Assembly: GCA_033032175.1 (NCBI GenBank)
Contig: CM065311.1
Coordinates: 3,031,190 to 3,095,189 of the forward strand
From: Saturnia japonica
Lineage: Eukaryota; Arthropoda; Insecta; Lepidoptera; Saturniidae
DNA length: 64,000 bases
Direction: 5' to 3'
Both the position numbers and the translations under genes were made by a program. Under the pieces are notes generated by a model. It was not told the origin of the DNA and did no database searches. It worked only from the letters and a program-made list of their open reading frames with translations. Below are positions 21,070 to 33,660 of this stretch, piece after piece (the first letter of the stretch is position 1; each line of letters begins with the position of its first letter).

Positions 21070-22588
21070 TCATTTTTTACAGAAGTGAGTGTTACAACAT
21101 TAAAAATAATACAAAAGGAAGGTACAGTAAATGAAGGTGTCTGGTATACCCCAGGGAAAAAACGGCCACATAAGCCCACAGTGTCCGTTTAGTTCCCAAG
21201 TCCGGTGAAGCTGCAAAAGCCGCAGTGGCTTTAGGGCCCATAAGGCTAACAGTGTAGTCAGTTCTAAAAAAAAAAAAAACCTAGATAGTTTCGGCATATA
21301 TGCTATTCGTAACAAAATTAACCAATTTTACATCGTTAGAAAACAAGTTCCTATGTTGAGAACTCTGTTAGTGGAATTAACAGAAAGCATTGGATTTAAT
21401 TGATGCAGGGAAACTCTTCGCCACTTATTATTGTCCAATGGCTAAGAATTTAAGAAAAATAAGAATGAGCCTTCATTGTTAATTGTGATGTTATTTGGTT
21501 GTTTGTGCGATGTTATAAAAATATATATGATATAATATTAAACACTTTTCCACTTGTATTACATCTTCTTTTATTGTAAATCAACTACAACTTGTTACAT
21601 TTTTTATCTTTCAGCATTGACTTGACAACCGACATGCCCTTATACAATAATTAGTTTTATTCTTATTTTTATAAGGTTCTAACAAATTGAACGTTATAAC
21701 ATATCTGCCTGGAGACATCGGTTTTTAAAAACCATGGCTTTGAAACGTAGAGAACAAAAGTCAATAATTTATTTAGACGAGACCTATGTTCATAAAAACT
21801 ACAAGCCCAAGAAGTCTAGGCAAGGTCCATCTATAAGTGGTGCAATTGAAAATGTTTCGACAGGGAAAAGGTACATAATTATACATGCTGGATCAGAGAA
21901 AGGCCCTGTTCCAAACTCATTGTTAGCCTTTAGCACTAAATCCAAAATGGCGGACTACCACCACGACATGAATGCTGTAAACTTTAATAAATGGCTAACA
22001 GAAAAGCTTATAGGTACCCAATTTAAATGAGCCGAGTGTAATAGTTATGGATAACGCCAGTTACCATTCAATCATTGTAAATAAAGCTTCTACATCACAA
22101 AATAGCAAAAACGACATAAGATAATGGTTTACTTTGAATGATATTCCGTCTGAAGAATATCACACAAAAGCAGAGCTCCTATGTTTTGTAAAACGATACA
22201 CATCAGAACCAGTATATGAAGCTGATGAAATTTTGAATCTGAATGGGCATGAGGTATTACGACTTCCCCCTACCGCTACGATCTAATCGCCATTGAGCTG
22301 GTATTGAGGTATGCTAAACGTAAAGTGGCAAGTAAAAATATTGCCCTGGCCACAGTCGAGTTAGAGGGGGTTATAAAAGAATCGTTTGAAACCATAACTC
22401 CAGAGGAGTGGAAGAAAATGACTGATCATGTCATTCATCTTGAAAATAAATATAAAGAAAAGGACAGAATTACAAAAATTAACTTAGAAAGTTTTATTAT
22501 TTATGTAGGAAACAGTGATTCCAGTGACTCTAATGAATCTTTTCACATGGAAGATTTAGATTCAGATTTTGATTATGAAAGTGAATAA
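21070..22588 (+). pseudogene. Degenerate DDE transposase with two insertions
   Basis: Pieces line up with one insect transposase family. They are TTLKIIQKEGTVNEGVWYTP (21080 on), IYAIRNKINQFYIVRKQVPM and ETLRHLLLSNG (21290-21450), then YNISAWRHRFLKTMALKRRE and SIIYLDETYVHKN (21690 on), the DYHHDMNAVNFNKWL segment, VIVMDNASYHS (about 22045), VLRLPP, and IAIELVLRYAKRKVASKN (22280 on) with an acidic C-terminus. A LINE tail (21187-21279) and a roughly 190-bp insertion (about 21482-21670, bordered by AATTG) interrupt it. Several frameshifts and stops are present. DDE residues are still visible in LDET, MDNA and the IE of IAIEL. Confidence 0.7.
21187..21279 (+). mobile_element. Short 3' tail of the Jockey-clade LINE
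   Basis: About 93 bp of the shared LINE 3' end (AAGTCCGGTGAAGCTG... to ...GTGTAGTCAGTTCT) plus 15 A. It interrupts the transposase pseudogene between codons for TVS and LDSF. No clear target duplication was found. Confidence 0.75.
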
Positions 22589-23479
22589 ATCAAAATTATT
22601 ATAGAATATTGTTTTTTTTTTTTCTTTTAAACAGATTGCTACATAATACCTAGTCTAATTGTTGATTCAGACGTAGTAAACTGATTTTTCGAAATGTCTC
22701 TTGTTTATTTGATTTGGATCAATATAGGTAGTGATTTTACATTTCGAAACTTCAGATCACTTTGTTTGAATAGAAATTCGATTTTACGCGTTTAGCGCTA
22801 GCCATTGTAATATTATTATTGTTAACTTAGTCTAACCTAAACCACTGCTGGACAAAGGCCTCCCCAGAATCCTTCTGGGAACTTGAATTTATAGCAATCG
22901 TAATTATCAAAAACTTAGTGGTAAGTGTCTTTTGATAAGAGGTTACCTAGGTAGGTTAGTAGCTGATATTGCCGCAGTATTGATTTATTTCGTGGACTTT
23001 GGACATTTTTGGTCCTATCCCCATAGAGTCAAGCAGTAGTGTACAAATAATACTTTTTTTAAGCAAAAACAAATTATTTTATGTTATAAAGTATCAAATT
23101 AGGTTCTTCCAGGTATGTCATACTAATTTTGAGGTTGATATCATAGACCAATAACCTAAGGGTTGATATACTGATATTTTTTAAATTTGCCGCGCTTTTT
23201 CAGGCCCTACTTTCATTTGCCAGATTATGAATAATGATTGAATTAGGATATTATGAACATATTAAAACTGTAGAATGGGAAGCTAAAAAAAAGGTCGTTC
23301 AGTTGGTATTATTACTAATGTTATCAAATTAGTAACTACCAATATTAGTATTTACTAATGGTTATAATCGATATATCTCGAGGCATCTTCGTAATTGAAT
23401 GTTTACATCATGGGATTACATTACTATATCTCACCGCCCACCGCTAGCCACACTGTCGAATTATCAAAGTCAAATATAA
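22589..23479. other. Spacer with a common lepidopteran-type repeat trace
   Basis: The words ACCACTGCTGGACAAAGGCC at about 22842-22861 belong to an abundant insect interspersed repeat. The rest is AT-rich without recognised genes. Confidence 0.35.
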
Positions 23480-25269
23480 ATCAAGAATAGGGATGAAACG
23501 ATATCAGTCAGGTATTGATATTTAAACTCGATACAGTATTGGAAAGAAAGTATTGATACCTACTTGGTATCGTTGAATAAGTACTGATATTTACTTGTAT
23601 CGGTAGTTACTCATATAGATATTTTCTATGAGTTAAGACTACAATTTCTATTAACAATAATAATTTCATTAGTTTTTTTGTTTCAATTCATAATTTAAGG
23701 AAAAAAGTCCGATTTATTCGTGAATATTTGCTTTTCTAAAAAAAAACCTTTAACTTTTCCTTTTAACGATTTCTGAAGCCGAGATTGTCGAATCTGCTTT
23801 TTTGAATCCACTGGTGGTTGAAGTAGAGACATCTTCTTTTAAAAGCTTTGTTTAATTTTTGTGGATGGATTCTCATACGTTATAAGACTTGGATCTAGTA
23901 AGGATCTTAGAGCATCGTATATGTTATACTCTATGACGCCCCAAATTATTTTGTTACACACTGCCAACAGTATGGTTTCCTGAAATATTACATATTCAAT
24001 TAGGAAAGATGATTACTGTATTGTGAGTCAATTTATCATAGGAATGATTTAAGATTAAGTGACAATGTTTTCCGGAAGATTCTCTAGTAACAAACAGAAT
24101 TCTAAAAATTTTAACGAAAAGATTGCCTTTGGAGAACTGTTGTCTACATACATCGATATATGGCGCGGTTAGATTGCCAACCGCATATAAATTTGTAATC
24201 GCATTTTTTTTTTGTGATGTATTTACAAATTTATGGTTTTCGGATTTGTTCCTTTACTTGTGCTATAAGATAATGTTTTTAACAAATTTCATATTTCCAG
24301 GTCAACTGGACGTACCCTATATGTTTATATCCACTTTGCGAGTGTTAAAATATTCGGCTTAATGGCCGTATCTTTTGATTGCGTTGACTTAGAAGTTTAA
24401 TTTTTTCATACCTCCTAGGGATTGTAGACATGAGTAGTATTGATATTAATTGCAACTTGATAACTTCACGTACTTCTGAGAAAAGGGTTTTGATAGACAG
24501 ACCAACAAACAAACTGACGGATAGACGGACAATAAAGTGATACTATAATATAAGATGGTCACCACTATAGAAATTTGTTTCTAAAGCGATTTTAAATAAA
24601 GCTATCTTAGAAAAGTAATATTACACATAGGTGGGTAATGTATACTATTTGTACCAAGAAGCAGTGATAAATGGAAGTCCAGAGGTGGAGCATCCTAGGA
24701 GTACCCGAATATACCCCATGTAATATGTTCTGCAATTTCATAATTTTCTACTTATTGTTTATTTTCGTATTTTTTGCCTTTCATTGATTTACAAGACATT
24801 TTTGGTTAGAAGGACATGAATTATTACTGTATATACTTGTTTTTTTTCCGAATAATGTAAATAGTATGCCATACAGATTAAAAATCAATTATGGTTCCAT
24901 CTGAAACTACTTCTTGAGACATCGTGTATATTGTATTTATTATATTATTGTTTTTATATTACTTTAGAAACAGTAAGATCACAAAAACTCAAGCCACACC
25001 CACCATGATAACGTCATGGTTTGATACCACATAGGCTCCTCGTTTAAAATGTTCACTGTTAATACATATTTTATTATACAAGAACCATAATTCCTTAATT
25101 AAATAGGTGCTGCTATATATTTTTTTCCAAATTTCCCACATAGCTTTTAAAATGATCCTTTTGATCGGGTGACTTTAATCTTAGGAACGATTCCATTCTT
25201 CTACTCGATGCCGCAGCTGTTTCGGTACTTTCTCAGAATCAGTTAAAATAGCGGTAATTAATCATATCG

Positions 25270-25680
25270 TTCTTATTCTAAGGATTAAATATAAGTAAAG
25301 CGTTCGATATGGTGAACTGGACAAAAATGATTGAAATTTTGAAAGAACCCACTTCTTTATAGAGATTGAAAAATTATCTACGAACTTCACCAAAAATCGG
25401 GAAACAATGAAAGAAATCGGGGATGAAAAAAAGAGAGCAAGTATTAGACGAGGAGTGGGACAAAGGTGTCTTGCCTTTGATATTTAACAGGTTCATTTTA
25501 CCAGGAAAAATTGAAGTAAAGCGAGGAAGAGGAAGAACTAGAAGAAGCTTTTTCCACAAGTGAAGGATAGAATGGGATTTATCAAGAGATCAAAAAAAAG
25601 GCAGAGTACAGGGTATTGTGGTAACTGCTCTACCGTCAAGAGCTGAGCTCCTAAATTAAAGAAGATGAATGATAAGTAAA
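25270..25680 (+). pseudogene. LINE reverse transcriptase relic
   Basis: SKAFDMVNWTKMIEILKE (about 25286) is the first palm motif of a LINE polymerase. IRRGVGQRCLAF (about 25452) is a decayed RGVRQG motif. KIEVKRGRGRTRRSFFHKV (about 25510) is the usual basic C-terminal segment. The YADD region between them is deleted. Several stops. Inactive. Confidence 0.55.
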
Positions 25681-26005
25681 AACAACAGTACTGACATATT
25701 TAAACTTTAAATGTGATTTAGAAGCACTCTTCAAAAACAATTATTTTCCAATAAATAGTTTCTTGAAGCAGTGACCGTTGCCCAAGTATTTGAAAACAAA
25801 GTTTTATAAAGCACAAATATGCAAATGATATATAAAATTTTTGCGACTGTTCTATAGCTTTTATATTTTACCATTTTTTCAATAGGTTAATTTATTATAA
25901 TGTACAAACGTAACAAGACGTCGTGACGCCTTATACTGTACTACAAAAATTACAGGTAAATTTCTTCCAACTACCATATATTGATCCAACGTTAAACCAC
26001 TGCTT

Positions 26006-27169
26006 GCGAGCGTGACTCCGCCACCCCCCCGAGATGCATACTGTGCGGAGGGGAGGGGCACCCGGCGAATTATCGTGGCCCCCCGAGCGGCGCCTCCCGC
26101 CTCAGCCCTCCAAGCGCAACCCCTGCTGGCTCCAGGGGAATTTCCCGCTCTCCCAGTCCCTCGCCATACCCTGGCCGCTGCCGGCCCTCCCGCATCCCAC
26201 GGTCAATCACAACTCGTGCGTTCGACTCCGAACGCATGGGGGCCCCGTCGCCCAAATCCACAGCCTCGTATGGCGATGGATAATTCCACGCCCCGCGCTC
26301 AATCTCACGTTGCGAGCAACGATCTCATGATCCTGCTCCTTCGTGAGCACGGCATCCAAGAGGTCATTGAGTACAATGACCATCTAGAGCGTTACGGTCT
26401 CATCAAGACCGTATGCGCCTTCCCCGCCTCGTTGAAACGTTGCACCGTCTCGACAGCGAAACCCACGACTACCCGGCATAAACGCTGGCTGCGAAAATTT
26501 TTGTATCAACTCGTAGATACACAAAAAACTTCTATCGATTCGTCTTTCCACACAGAGCGTGACAGCGCCACGCCCGCGTAACCACCGTTCTCTCCGCAGA
26601 AGATGGGTGGTCAAATTCGCTCCCGCACACTCCCTACGTTCACCCTCTCCAGCGGTAACCCAAGACTAGGTCCGTTTCCTCATTGTGAAACCCTTGGGTC
26701 AGGCAACCGCCTGTGCGATACAAGTGACACTATACGTGCATCACTTAGCTCCCTACATACAATATTACACACGTGCATACCACATAGGTACATAGGTTCG
26801 TTGAGGGACCTTTTTTTTCTTTTTTTGCGCTAGTTAGTTAGCGCAAGTTAGTGTAGAAAACATTTCCGTTTACAAAATACCCATAGGCATACCTCCTTTC
26901 TTCCTCCCAGGAGGAAAGGGACGTGCCTATGAGTATAATTTAGTTAGCTCGAATCGTGGGTGTAGAGACTCAGTTAGTTCGCGACTTATTTGCGTACGCG
27001 ACGACTGCCCGAGCCGAGGTCCGGTCGCTTTGGCACCCTCGTGCGAGTCGTCCTAATAACTTTTCGCGGCTGAGTGCCCTCTGCGCTCGCCCCCAAGTCC
27101 GGTGAAGCTGTAAAAGCCGCAGCGGCGTTAGGGCCCCTAAGGCTAACAGTGTAGTCAGAGCTAAAAAAA
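26006..27169 (+). mobile_element. Internally deleted Jockey-clade LINE
   Basis: Flanked by the 11-bp duplication AACCACTGCTT (25995-26005 and 27170-27180) and ending in a short poly(A). The first 570 bp encode an ORF1-like segment. The remaining 590 bp are the same 3' UTR as in the LINE at 323-1409. ORF2 is completely missing. This is either a non-autonomous derivative or a recombined copy. Confidence 0.8.
26012..26581 (+). pseudogene. LINE ORF1-like fragment joined to the 3' UTR
   Basis: About 190 codons, Pro/Ala/Arg-rich: a stretch with APGEFPALPVP, then a Gln/Ser/Arg linker and DLMILLLREHGIQEVIEY near residue 105. Jockey-type ORF1 proteins have a similar Pro-rich tail after their zinc knuckles. 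No complete CCHC knuckle is visible, only CAEG near the start. The frame begins with the truncation point and stops where the 3' UTR starts. RNA-binding function is inferred from the family only. Confidence 0.45.
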
Positions 27170-27383
27170 AACCACTGCTTAATAGAAAGAGAATCAAAAA
27201 AATATAAAGTAATTTAGTGAAATTGTAATCTGGTACGACCGAGTACTGATACGAGTATACTTTACACCGATATCTACTCGGTACTTGGATACAAAGAATT
27301 GTTGCTAAAAGTACTAGGAATCAAATGAATAGTAACGAGTATGTGCTTGTATTTTCTCGTATTGATTCATCCCTAATCAAAAA

Positions 27384-28184
27384 CGTGAAGGTCGTGAAGT
27401 TCCTTTAATAGTGTAATATAGTCAGCGTAATCACATGTGGTAGTTTTCTACTTTTTTGGTAAATTTATGTTTCTTTGAGCTTGGTTTTGTAGTGAAAAAG
27501 TATTCGGTAGATTTTGGTATATTTAAACAATTTTGCAATTTTTCCCGGTACATTTGGTAGTTTTTGGATCAAATAAATGGCAGTTTTCTATTTATCACGG
27601 TCTTCCGGATTTCCCCGTCTATAGGTAATCTCGTTTTGTAGTTTAAATCTATCTAGCTCTCTCTCTCTCTTTCACAAAAAGCATTTTACGTATAACCGAG
27701 AAAGAAACAAATATGTTACTTACGTGGGTTGTTACGTACATGATTGGGGACTGCGATGTGAGGTGAGGAATGGGCGGGAGCGGTATTTAGACATGTATTG
27801 TACAGTTGTACTGCAAGCTGTCTTCTTTGTTTTCAAATTGAATTTATCGTTATGAAAAGGAAATACAAAAGGCACCTATTATTAGAACTATGGAAGAGTC
27901 TATTGTTAGTCTGGGTATTTTTGTGACTACAAGGAAGATTTTACGGGAATGACCTTTTTTTCACTGTATTCCTTTCAACGCTCTGACAGATTTTGTTATT
28001 TTGGCTCTGGTAGTTTTTGGTAGATTATTAAAGTTGCCGAAGTAGATTGTCGAATTAAAATGTGGTCACACTGATTATAGTGTCCTCTCAGTATTCTGTA
28101 GAGGTGTTATATTAGGCTGATACTTTTTTATTCCTAATATGGAATATATTAGTTAACAAATATTAGGTTCCTGTACCTATTATT
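27384..28184. other. AT-rich spacer with (TC)n
   Basis: A short (TC)n run at about 27656-27673 and repeated GGTAG/TTTGGTA words. No recognised gene. Confidence 0.3.
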
Positions 28185-28189
28185 TGGTA

Positions 28190-29302
28190 GAAGCGACATC
28201 TCTCTCCACAACTGACGCATCAACGCATCGACAGAATTACGTAGCGACACATAGCGACATCTATTGAGCAACATAAGTAGCTTCCTACTATCCTACATCG
28301 CGCTATAGAAATTAACTCTATCGTTGAGTATATATACAAGAACCTGACTACAACAGTCAGATTCAATTCCGGTGAAGCTGTAAAAGCCGCAGCGGCTCTG
28401 TTTTCGGATAGGGCCCCAAAGGCTAACAGTGTAGTCAGTTCAAAAAAAAAAAAAAAACAACAGTCGGGCAGCTGCCCACCAGACATAGCACCTCGTCTGG
28501 CCGGAGGATCCTCCTTTTTCTATGGCGGATGAGGAACTTTACTCTCTGTTCCTCACCTCCGCTAAAGTGGTGACTTCGACGTGATACGTCAGCACAACCT
28601 TCTTTACAAAGCTACGTCATCATCACTTCCTCAAGCTTTCGAGCAGTGAGTCAACACAGCCAGCCAGCATCTACGACTACTACGGGTATCCTGACCATAC
28701 GCATGCAGCGGACGCGCATTCCTGGTCAGCCCCACAGCCTTCTCAGCGACCTTGGCACAGCACACTGCACTTCGGCCGGTCAGCGAGCAGCAGAAAAACG
28801 AACTTCCCTCCTGGTCGACGCAGCAGCCAATCACCGCAGACAATTTCGACTCACCGTGAACTATGCGAGATCATCCCGACTCACTGGGGCAATCACCGCA
28901 GACAGTTTCGACTCACCGTGAACTATGCGGCATCTAGTTCCAACTCACTGGAACATTCCACTGGCCCGGCAAGAATCACAAGATGTATGGACGACTCAAC
29001 TTGCTATCGACCTCCGGTCTCGGAGGGAGTGATGTAGCGACATCTCTCGCCACAACTGACGCATCAACGCATCGACACAACTACGTAGCGACACATAGCG
29101 ACATCTATCGAGCCAAATAAGTAGCTTCCTACTATCCTACATCGCGCTATAGAAATTAACTCTATCGTTGAGTATATATACAAGAACCCGACTACAACAC
29201 TCGGGGCAGCTGCCCGCCAGACATGGCACCCGTTTGGCCGGAGGATCCTTTCTTTTCTATGACGGATGAGGAACTTTACTCTCTGTTCTTCACCTCTGCT
29301 AA
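28190..29302 (+). mobile_element. Two-LTR TRIM element with a LINE tail in its 5' LTR
   Basis: 5' LTR 28190-28566 (contains the LINE tail 28359-28456), primer-binding site with two changes (TGGTGACTTCGACGTGAT), 466-bp internal region, 3' LTR 29033-29302 (270 bp). Flanks TGGTA (28185-28189) and AGGTA (29303-29307) are a one-mismatch 5-bp duplication. The internal region has a 62-bp tandem duplication (28828 and 28890) not seen in the other copies. No gag or pol. Confidence 0.85.
28359..28456 (+). mobile_element. LINE tail inserted in TRIM LTR
   Basis: 98 bp of the Jockey-clade LINE 3' end with poly(A), flanked by ACAACAGTC (28350-28358 and 28457-28465). The truncation point differs from the copies at 323 and 33809. 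Confidence 0.85.
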
Positions 29303-29519
29303 AGGTATTAGTCAAATAATAGTCACTGATTCATATTCGCTATTCGCTACTTACTTGAATATAATACTTATATTAAGCGTATCTATTCTCAGTATTCTGT
29401 ATACTTATAGAATTTGATTATGATATAGAAGATTGTTGTGAACATTTATTGTTGTTATCCGTATGCTTAGTATATTAATGTAAATGAAAAAGTGATTAAA
29501 TTTTCTTTCGTATTAATAA

Positions 29520-29988
29520 ACTAGCTTTGCCCGCGGCTTCGGCTATTTTAAAGACAATATGGCTTATTGTGGATGTTCTTTAGAAGATGGACGTATACTG
29601 TCCCTGACTTTTTGTTGTTATTTTTAATGTCTACAATTATTTAGTACGTTAATTTGTTGTATCTCTTATAGTTTACTCAGCGTAAGCCATTTTAAGCATC
29701 CATATTGATTTACCACGATCAGTTGTTTTTTTATTTATGCGGAACCCTAATTCTTTTTCTAAAATAAAGGTAGCCTGTGTTATTTCCTATAAAGTCAGCT
29801 ATCTACCAGTGAAAGTCCTCTCGAAATCGGTCCAACCGTTTCGGAGATTACCCGGAACAAACAAATAGCCAAGAATTAAAAAAATGTGTTTTTATTATAG
29901 GTGGCCTATATACTCTCATATGCATTTAATAAAAAATTTGTTATTTTGAAATTACAAACAGACACTTCAATTTTATTAATTGTATAGA
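29520..29988 (-). mobile_element. Complete non-autonomous Helitron, 469 bp
   Basis: Minus strand: begins TCTATACAATTAATAAAATT at 29988 and ends CCGCGGGCAAAGCTAGT at 29520. The neighbouring bases are A before TC and T after CTAGT, as required for Helitrons. No coding capacity. Confidence 0.75.
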
Positions 29989-32640
29989 TTACGAACTGTC
30001 GTTAACGTGAAAATCTTTTGTATATTAAAATATGCTATGATAAAAAATATCACTATGTCATTTACTACAATTATAGATTTTTTAAATATCCATTCTATAA
30101 CATTCTAAACACAATATAATATATATTTACATTTGAAATTCTCTAAAATATATAAATGGTACCTAATATAGTGATTCTGTTCTCATTTCTTGCTTACTGA
30201 GTTACTAACCCATTCAGTTTTTATACGAAGCCTGACGTGTACAATGATGTCTTTACTATACATACCTAGCTGCGCATATTGCAGCCGCAGCCAGCGGTCG
30301 TTTCTATACGAATTTTCAAATTATGTAGTTATCTCGCTTTCTCGCAAGATGCGTGCCCCTATGACAGCCAACGAGAGAGTTACTTTGCGGTGACTCGCCG
30401 TGCCGATCGTGAATCCCAGGTGTCTATTATTTGACTACTAATATTTGGTAACATATTATTCTGTACTCGTTTATCATTATATAATAGTTCTTGTCGAGTA
30501 TTATAATCATTGTACTTATGAAGAATATTTTCGTTTCACCTATAGTATTCTGAGTAGGTCTATGCTGTGTAGAATATTTTTTATCTATGTTGAAGTACGT
30601 AAACGTAAGTTTTTATCTATAAATCCTCTGAAAAGAAAAACACTGTCGAGCGATAAATTATTCATTAATTGTTGTAATTAACTTATTTTATTTGTACGTA
30701 AATAAAAGTAGAAACCAGTGACAAGGATACTGGTAAGTAAGGTTTTCAATTAAAACGATCTTATTTTACACTGCGTTGTTTGGTTATTTGATAGGTGCTA
30801 AAAGTTATCTATTATTATTTTCTATCTACATAAAATATAAAATGTATGTGTTATTGCAAATTATGTAATTGGATCCCTATTATACATTGTAGTAAAGTGT
30901 CTTATTGAATTATAGTAAACTAGTTAGGTATTTGGGATTTGTTTTAAAAATAATAAACAATTTCGACACCTATTTATTAACTAGGTACTAATAATTAAAT
31001 ATTTAGAGTAGTATCTCTAGTTCCTCAACACCTTAGAACATTTTGTAAAGCAGACCATATAATTAACAATTAAATAGTTGATAATAAAATTGTAAGAAAA
31101 TATTAAGTAATCAATATTACAAAGGAATATTTTAAGGAACATTGTCAATAACCTTAAATAAATAAAAAAACAACATTCCTAGTATTGTATTCTCTTTGCA
31201 ACATTCTACTCACAGACTACTGAGAGGATACTATGTATATTCTACTTTTAAATATTGTTTTTGTCTGACTGTAAATTGAGAGATTTGTAATAGTTATTGA
31301 AGCTTTTTATGGAATATATCAATGGGGTTGAGTTCAATAGAGGATCGATCCCTGATTATAATGGTACCACTATCATTACAAGGTAATTCACTGTTTTCAA
31401 GAAAATTTATAAAAATGATTCTAACCTCAAAACCTAAAAAATATTCGTTGCAAATACAAAAACTGAAATGAAAAGCAAAATTACGATTTAATATTCTTAT
31501 TTTGCCATCCAACTACCATTAAAAAAAAAAAACCCCTGAAACCCAACACAAATATTTACATAATAGACTAATGTTTGGATACTTTCTCAGCTGAGCTTAG
31601 CAAAATAAAAACAAACATATAAAGCAATTTTTCAAAATTTATTTTCTTTTATTATTATGTCGTTCTACTAATATAGTTATTACCGTGTATTTTTTGTTAA
31701 TATTTTGATAGTTCCAATAAATATATAATGGTGAAAAATGAATTTTACACTAATTTTCTTTTATAAATAGAATATAATATAAATTCTATTCTTCAATACA
31801 AGGGATACTATAGTTCTACCTAAGGTTTAGCTATTTAAAGTAAATAGGTAGCAAGGAGCAAGGGAAGCAACCAACTCCCAAATTTTATCATTTATTATTG
31901 TTATTCTAAGTACAACTTCCAAAATTGCAAATTTGACTCCACCCTCCCTTTACCCTCTCCTACCACTTAGCATGAACAAAATAAAAATAAATGATTTCAA
32001 ATATGACCTTGAAACTTTAAGTACCAATAACTCAGGTCAGGTGAATTACCTTGTAATGGGAGAGTATCAGAGAATTAGGGCAGAACCCCCGACCCCTCCC
32101 ATACCCTCCCCGTGCGCGTGCCAAACATTAAGGAGGTTTCCATTTTTGAAATTTAATTTTTGGATTTTTTTTAATTTGTGTTATTTATTTAAACACAAAA
32201 CTGTAAAGGACAACCTTAATCTACATTAAATGCCGAAGTTAACTGACAAAGTTATCTGGATAAAGAATAATACTGAAGTGGAGGAAATAGCTTCGCAAAT
32301 ATAGTAATATTTTTAATTATTATGTTGAAGATAAAAATTGTTACTGTGAGTCAACCTTATGAAGTGCCATTGCGGATTCTTCTCTAGGCTTTTTAAAGAA
32401 CTACAATTCTTTAGAACATTATTATCTCATAAGGTTTAGCCAGCGTAAGCAGTGTAAGCACCCGAAAATATTTTTTTTATGACTTGAATACAAAATAATT
32501 GAATTTTATCTATTATACAAAAACTTAATTAGAATGTATTGTATATAATATAAACTTTCCATAAAAATATCCCTAAATGTTAGTGAAAACCGTATTAAAA
32601 TTTTCGTTTACCGATTAAAATCCGTACTGTAGTTTTAAAA
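29989..32640. other. Long AT-rich stretch without recognised genes
   Basis: Short frames at 30190-30393, 30445-30681, 31294-31512 and 31933-32229 lack motifs, splice context or repeat identity. A fragment resembling the Helitron interior (AGCCAGCGTAAGC) occurs at about 32439. Nothing else is supported. Confidence 0.4.
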
Positions 32641-32689
32641 GATCTAAGCGTACATAGGGAGAGACAGCTTGAAGTGACTTCTTCGGGTA

Positions 32690-33330
32690 CTCTTTGTTCT
32701 TGAGGTAGCCTTGCGACATAGTCCACGAGGCACCGTAGTGATGTTGTTCTATTAGATTGTTCTCGTTACTATAAGGCTCGCCACGTACTAGTTGTAAGGG
32801 CGAGCCTTTGGTACGGCGCTCGTGTTCAGTTTTCTCCGTTATTAGGCTATTTCTTTGGCAATTTCTTGCAGTACTGCTCGTATGTGGATCGTCAGCTTCT
32901 CGCCGCGGCCCCCGCGGGCGGCTTCGATGGTGCTTTTGACGGTCTTCTTTAATTGGGTCAGGATTTCATTGTCAGGGGTTTTCGTGGGTACTTTGCACTT
33001 TGGCACCTTGGTTGCCTGTAGCCCCTCTGTTTTGGCGTCTATGAGTGGGCCGCGTTTTGCCCCCGCGCTCCGCCGGGTCGTTGGCCGGCGCCATCAGCGA
33101 CGACGGTGCCACATCTTCCACCGAGGTTAGCAGTGTCAGTGTTCGCCCACTGTTTTCTGGTGATCTCTTCGACGTCCTCGACACTGCACCTGTAGTCCTG
33201 CTGCAGTGCTTGGGTTTCCTCATGTTTTGGCTCTGAAAAGAGCCTTTGGCATCTGTTTGGCCCTTGGAAGGGCCTTTTGAGGGCTTACTGCATGGGTTAG
33301 GCGCTATGTAGCAAGTGGCAATCAACGGGG
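32690..33330 (-). pseudogene. Possible LINE ORF1 remnant
   Basis: GC-rich minus-strand block with a Ser/Lys/Arg/Pro-rich frame (33325-32972), continued in the other frames by KSTIEAARGGRGEKLTIHIR and AVLQEIAKE at about 32950-32850. Composition and order resemble the head of a LINE or gag ORF1. Frameshifts and stops break it. The reverse frame at 32855-33130 is its shadow. Weak identification. Confidence 0.3.
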
Positions 33331-33660
33331 CGGACCGTGGTGTGTGAGCTATGTAGCAATCACATGTGCGTTATATCGCGACAGAAACTTAGTTTATGCG
33401 GACAGTAGACGCGTCTGGAGCTCCGAACACCGGCACGGACCGAGCGCTCCGGGAAGTGACTTCATTTTGTACGTAATATATATAGTGGTGGTCGTATAAT
33501 TAGAAACACTACCAATGGTCCTTGACATTGTGTAAGATACTTCACATTGTGTTTTTAATTTGAAATTAAACAATAAATAGGACAACAATATGTTCAACGA
33601 TTTATCATTTATTAGAAAAACAATATAAATCCCATTACACAAGTGCAGTTTCAATATTAC

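Larger units (their letters stand above)
23488..27375. mobile_element. Possible hAT-type shell, 3.9 kb, with nested LINEs
   Basis: The outer ends are inverted: TAGGGATGAAACGATA at left and the complement of TAGGGATGAATCAATA at right (14 of 16 match). The flanks are an 8-bp near-duplication ATCAAGAA (23480-23487) and ATCAAAAA (27376-27383), the hAT length. Subterminal GATACT/GTATCG words occur at both ends. No intact transposase is visible. Inside are a LINE reverse transcriptase relic (25270-25680) and a later LINE insertion (26006-27169). The pairing of the ends is inference. Confidence 0.5.

Noticed and set aside
31933..32229. 98-codon frame as a gene
   Set aside because: Low-complexity AT-rich tail and no recognisable domain; length is expected by chance here.
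32855..33130. Plus-strand hydrophobic/Arg-rich frame as a membrane protein gene
   Set aside because: Reverse shadow of a GC-rich minus-strand LINE-like frame; no start context or splice support.
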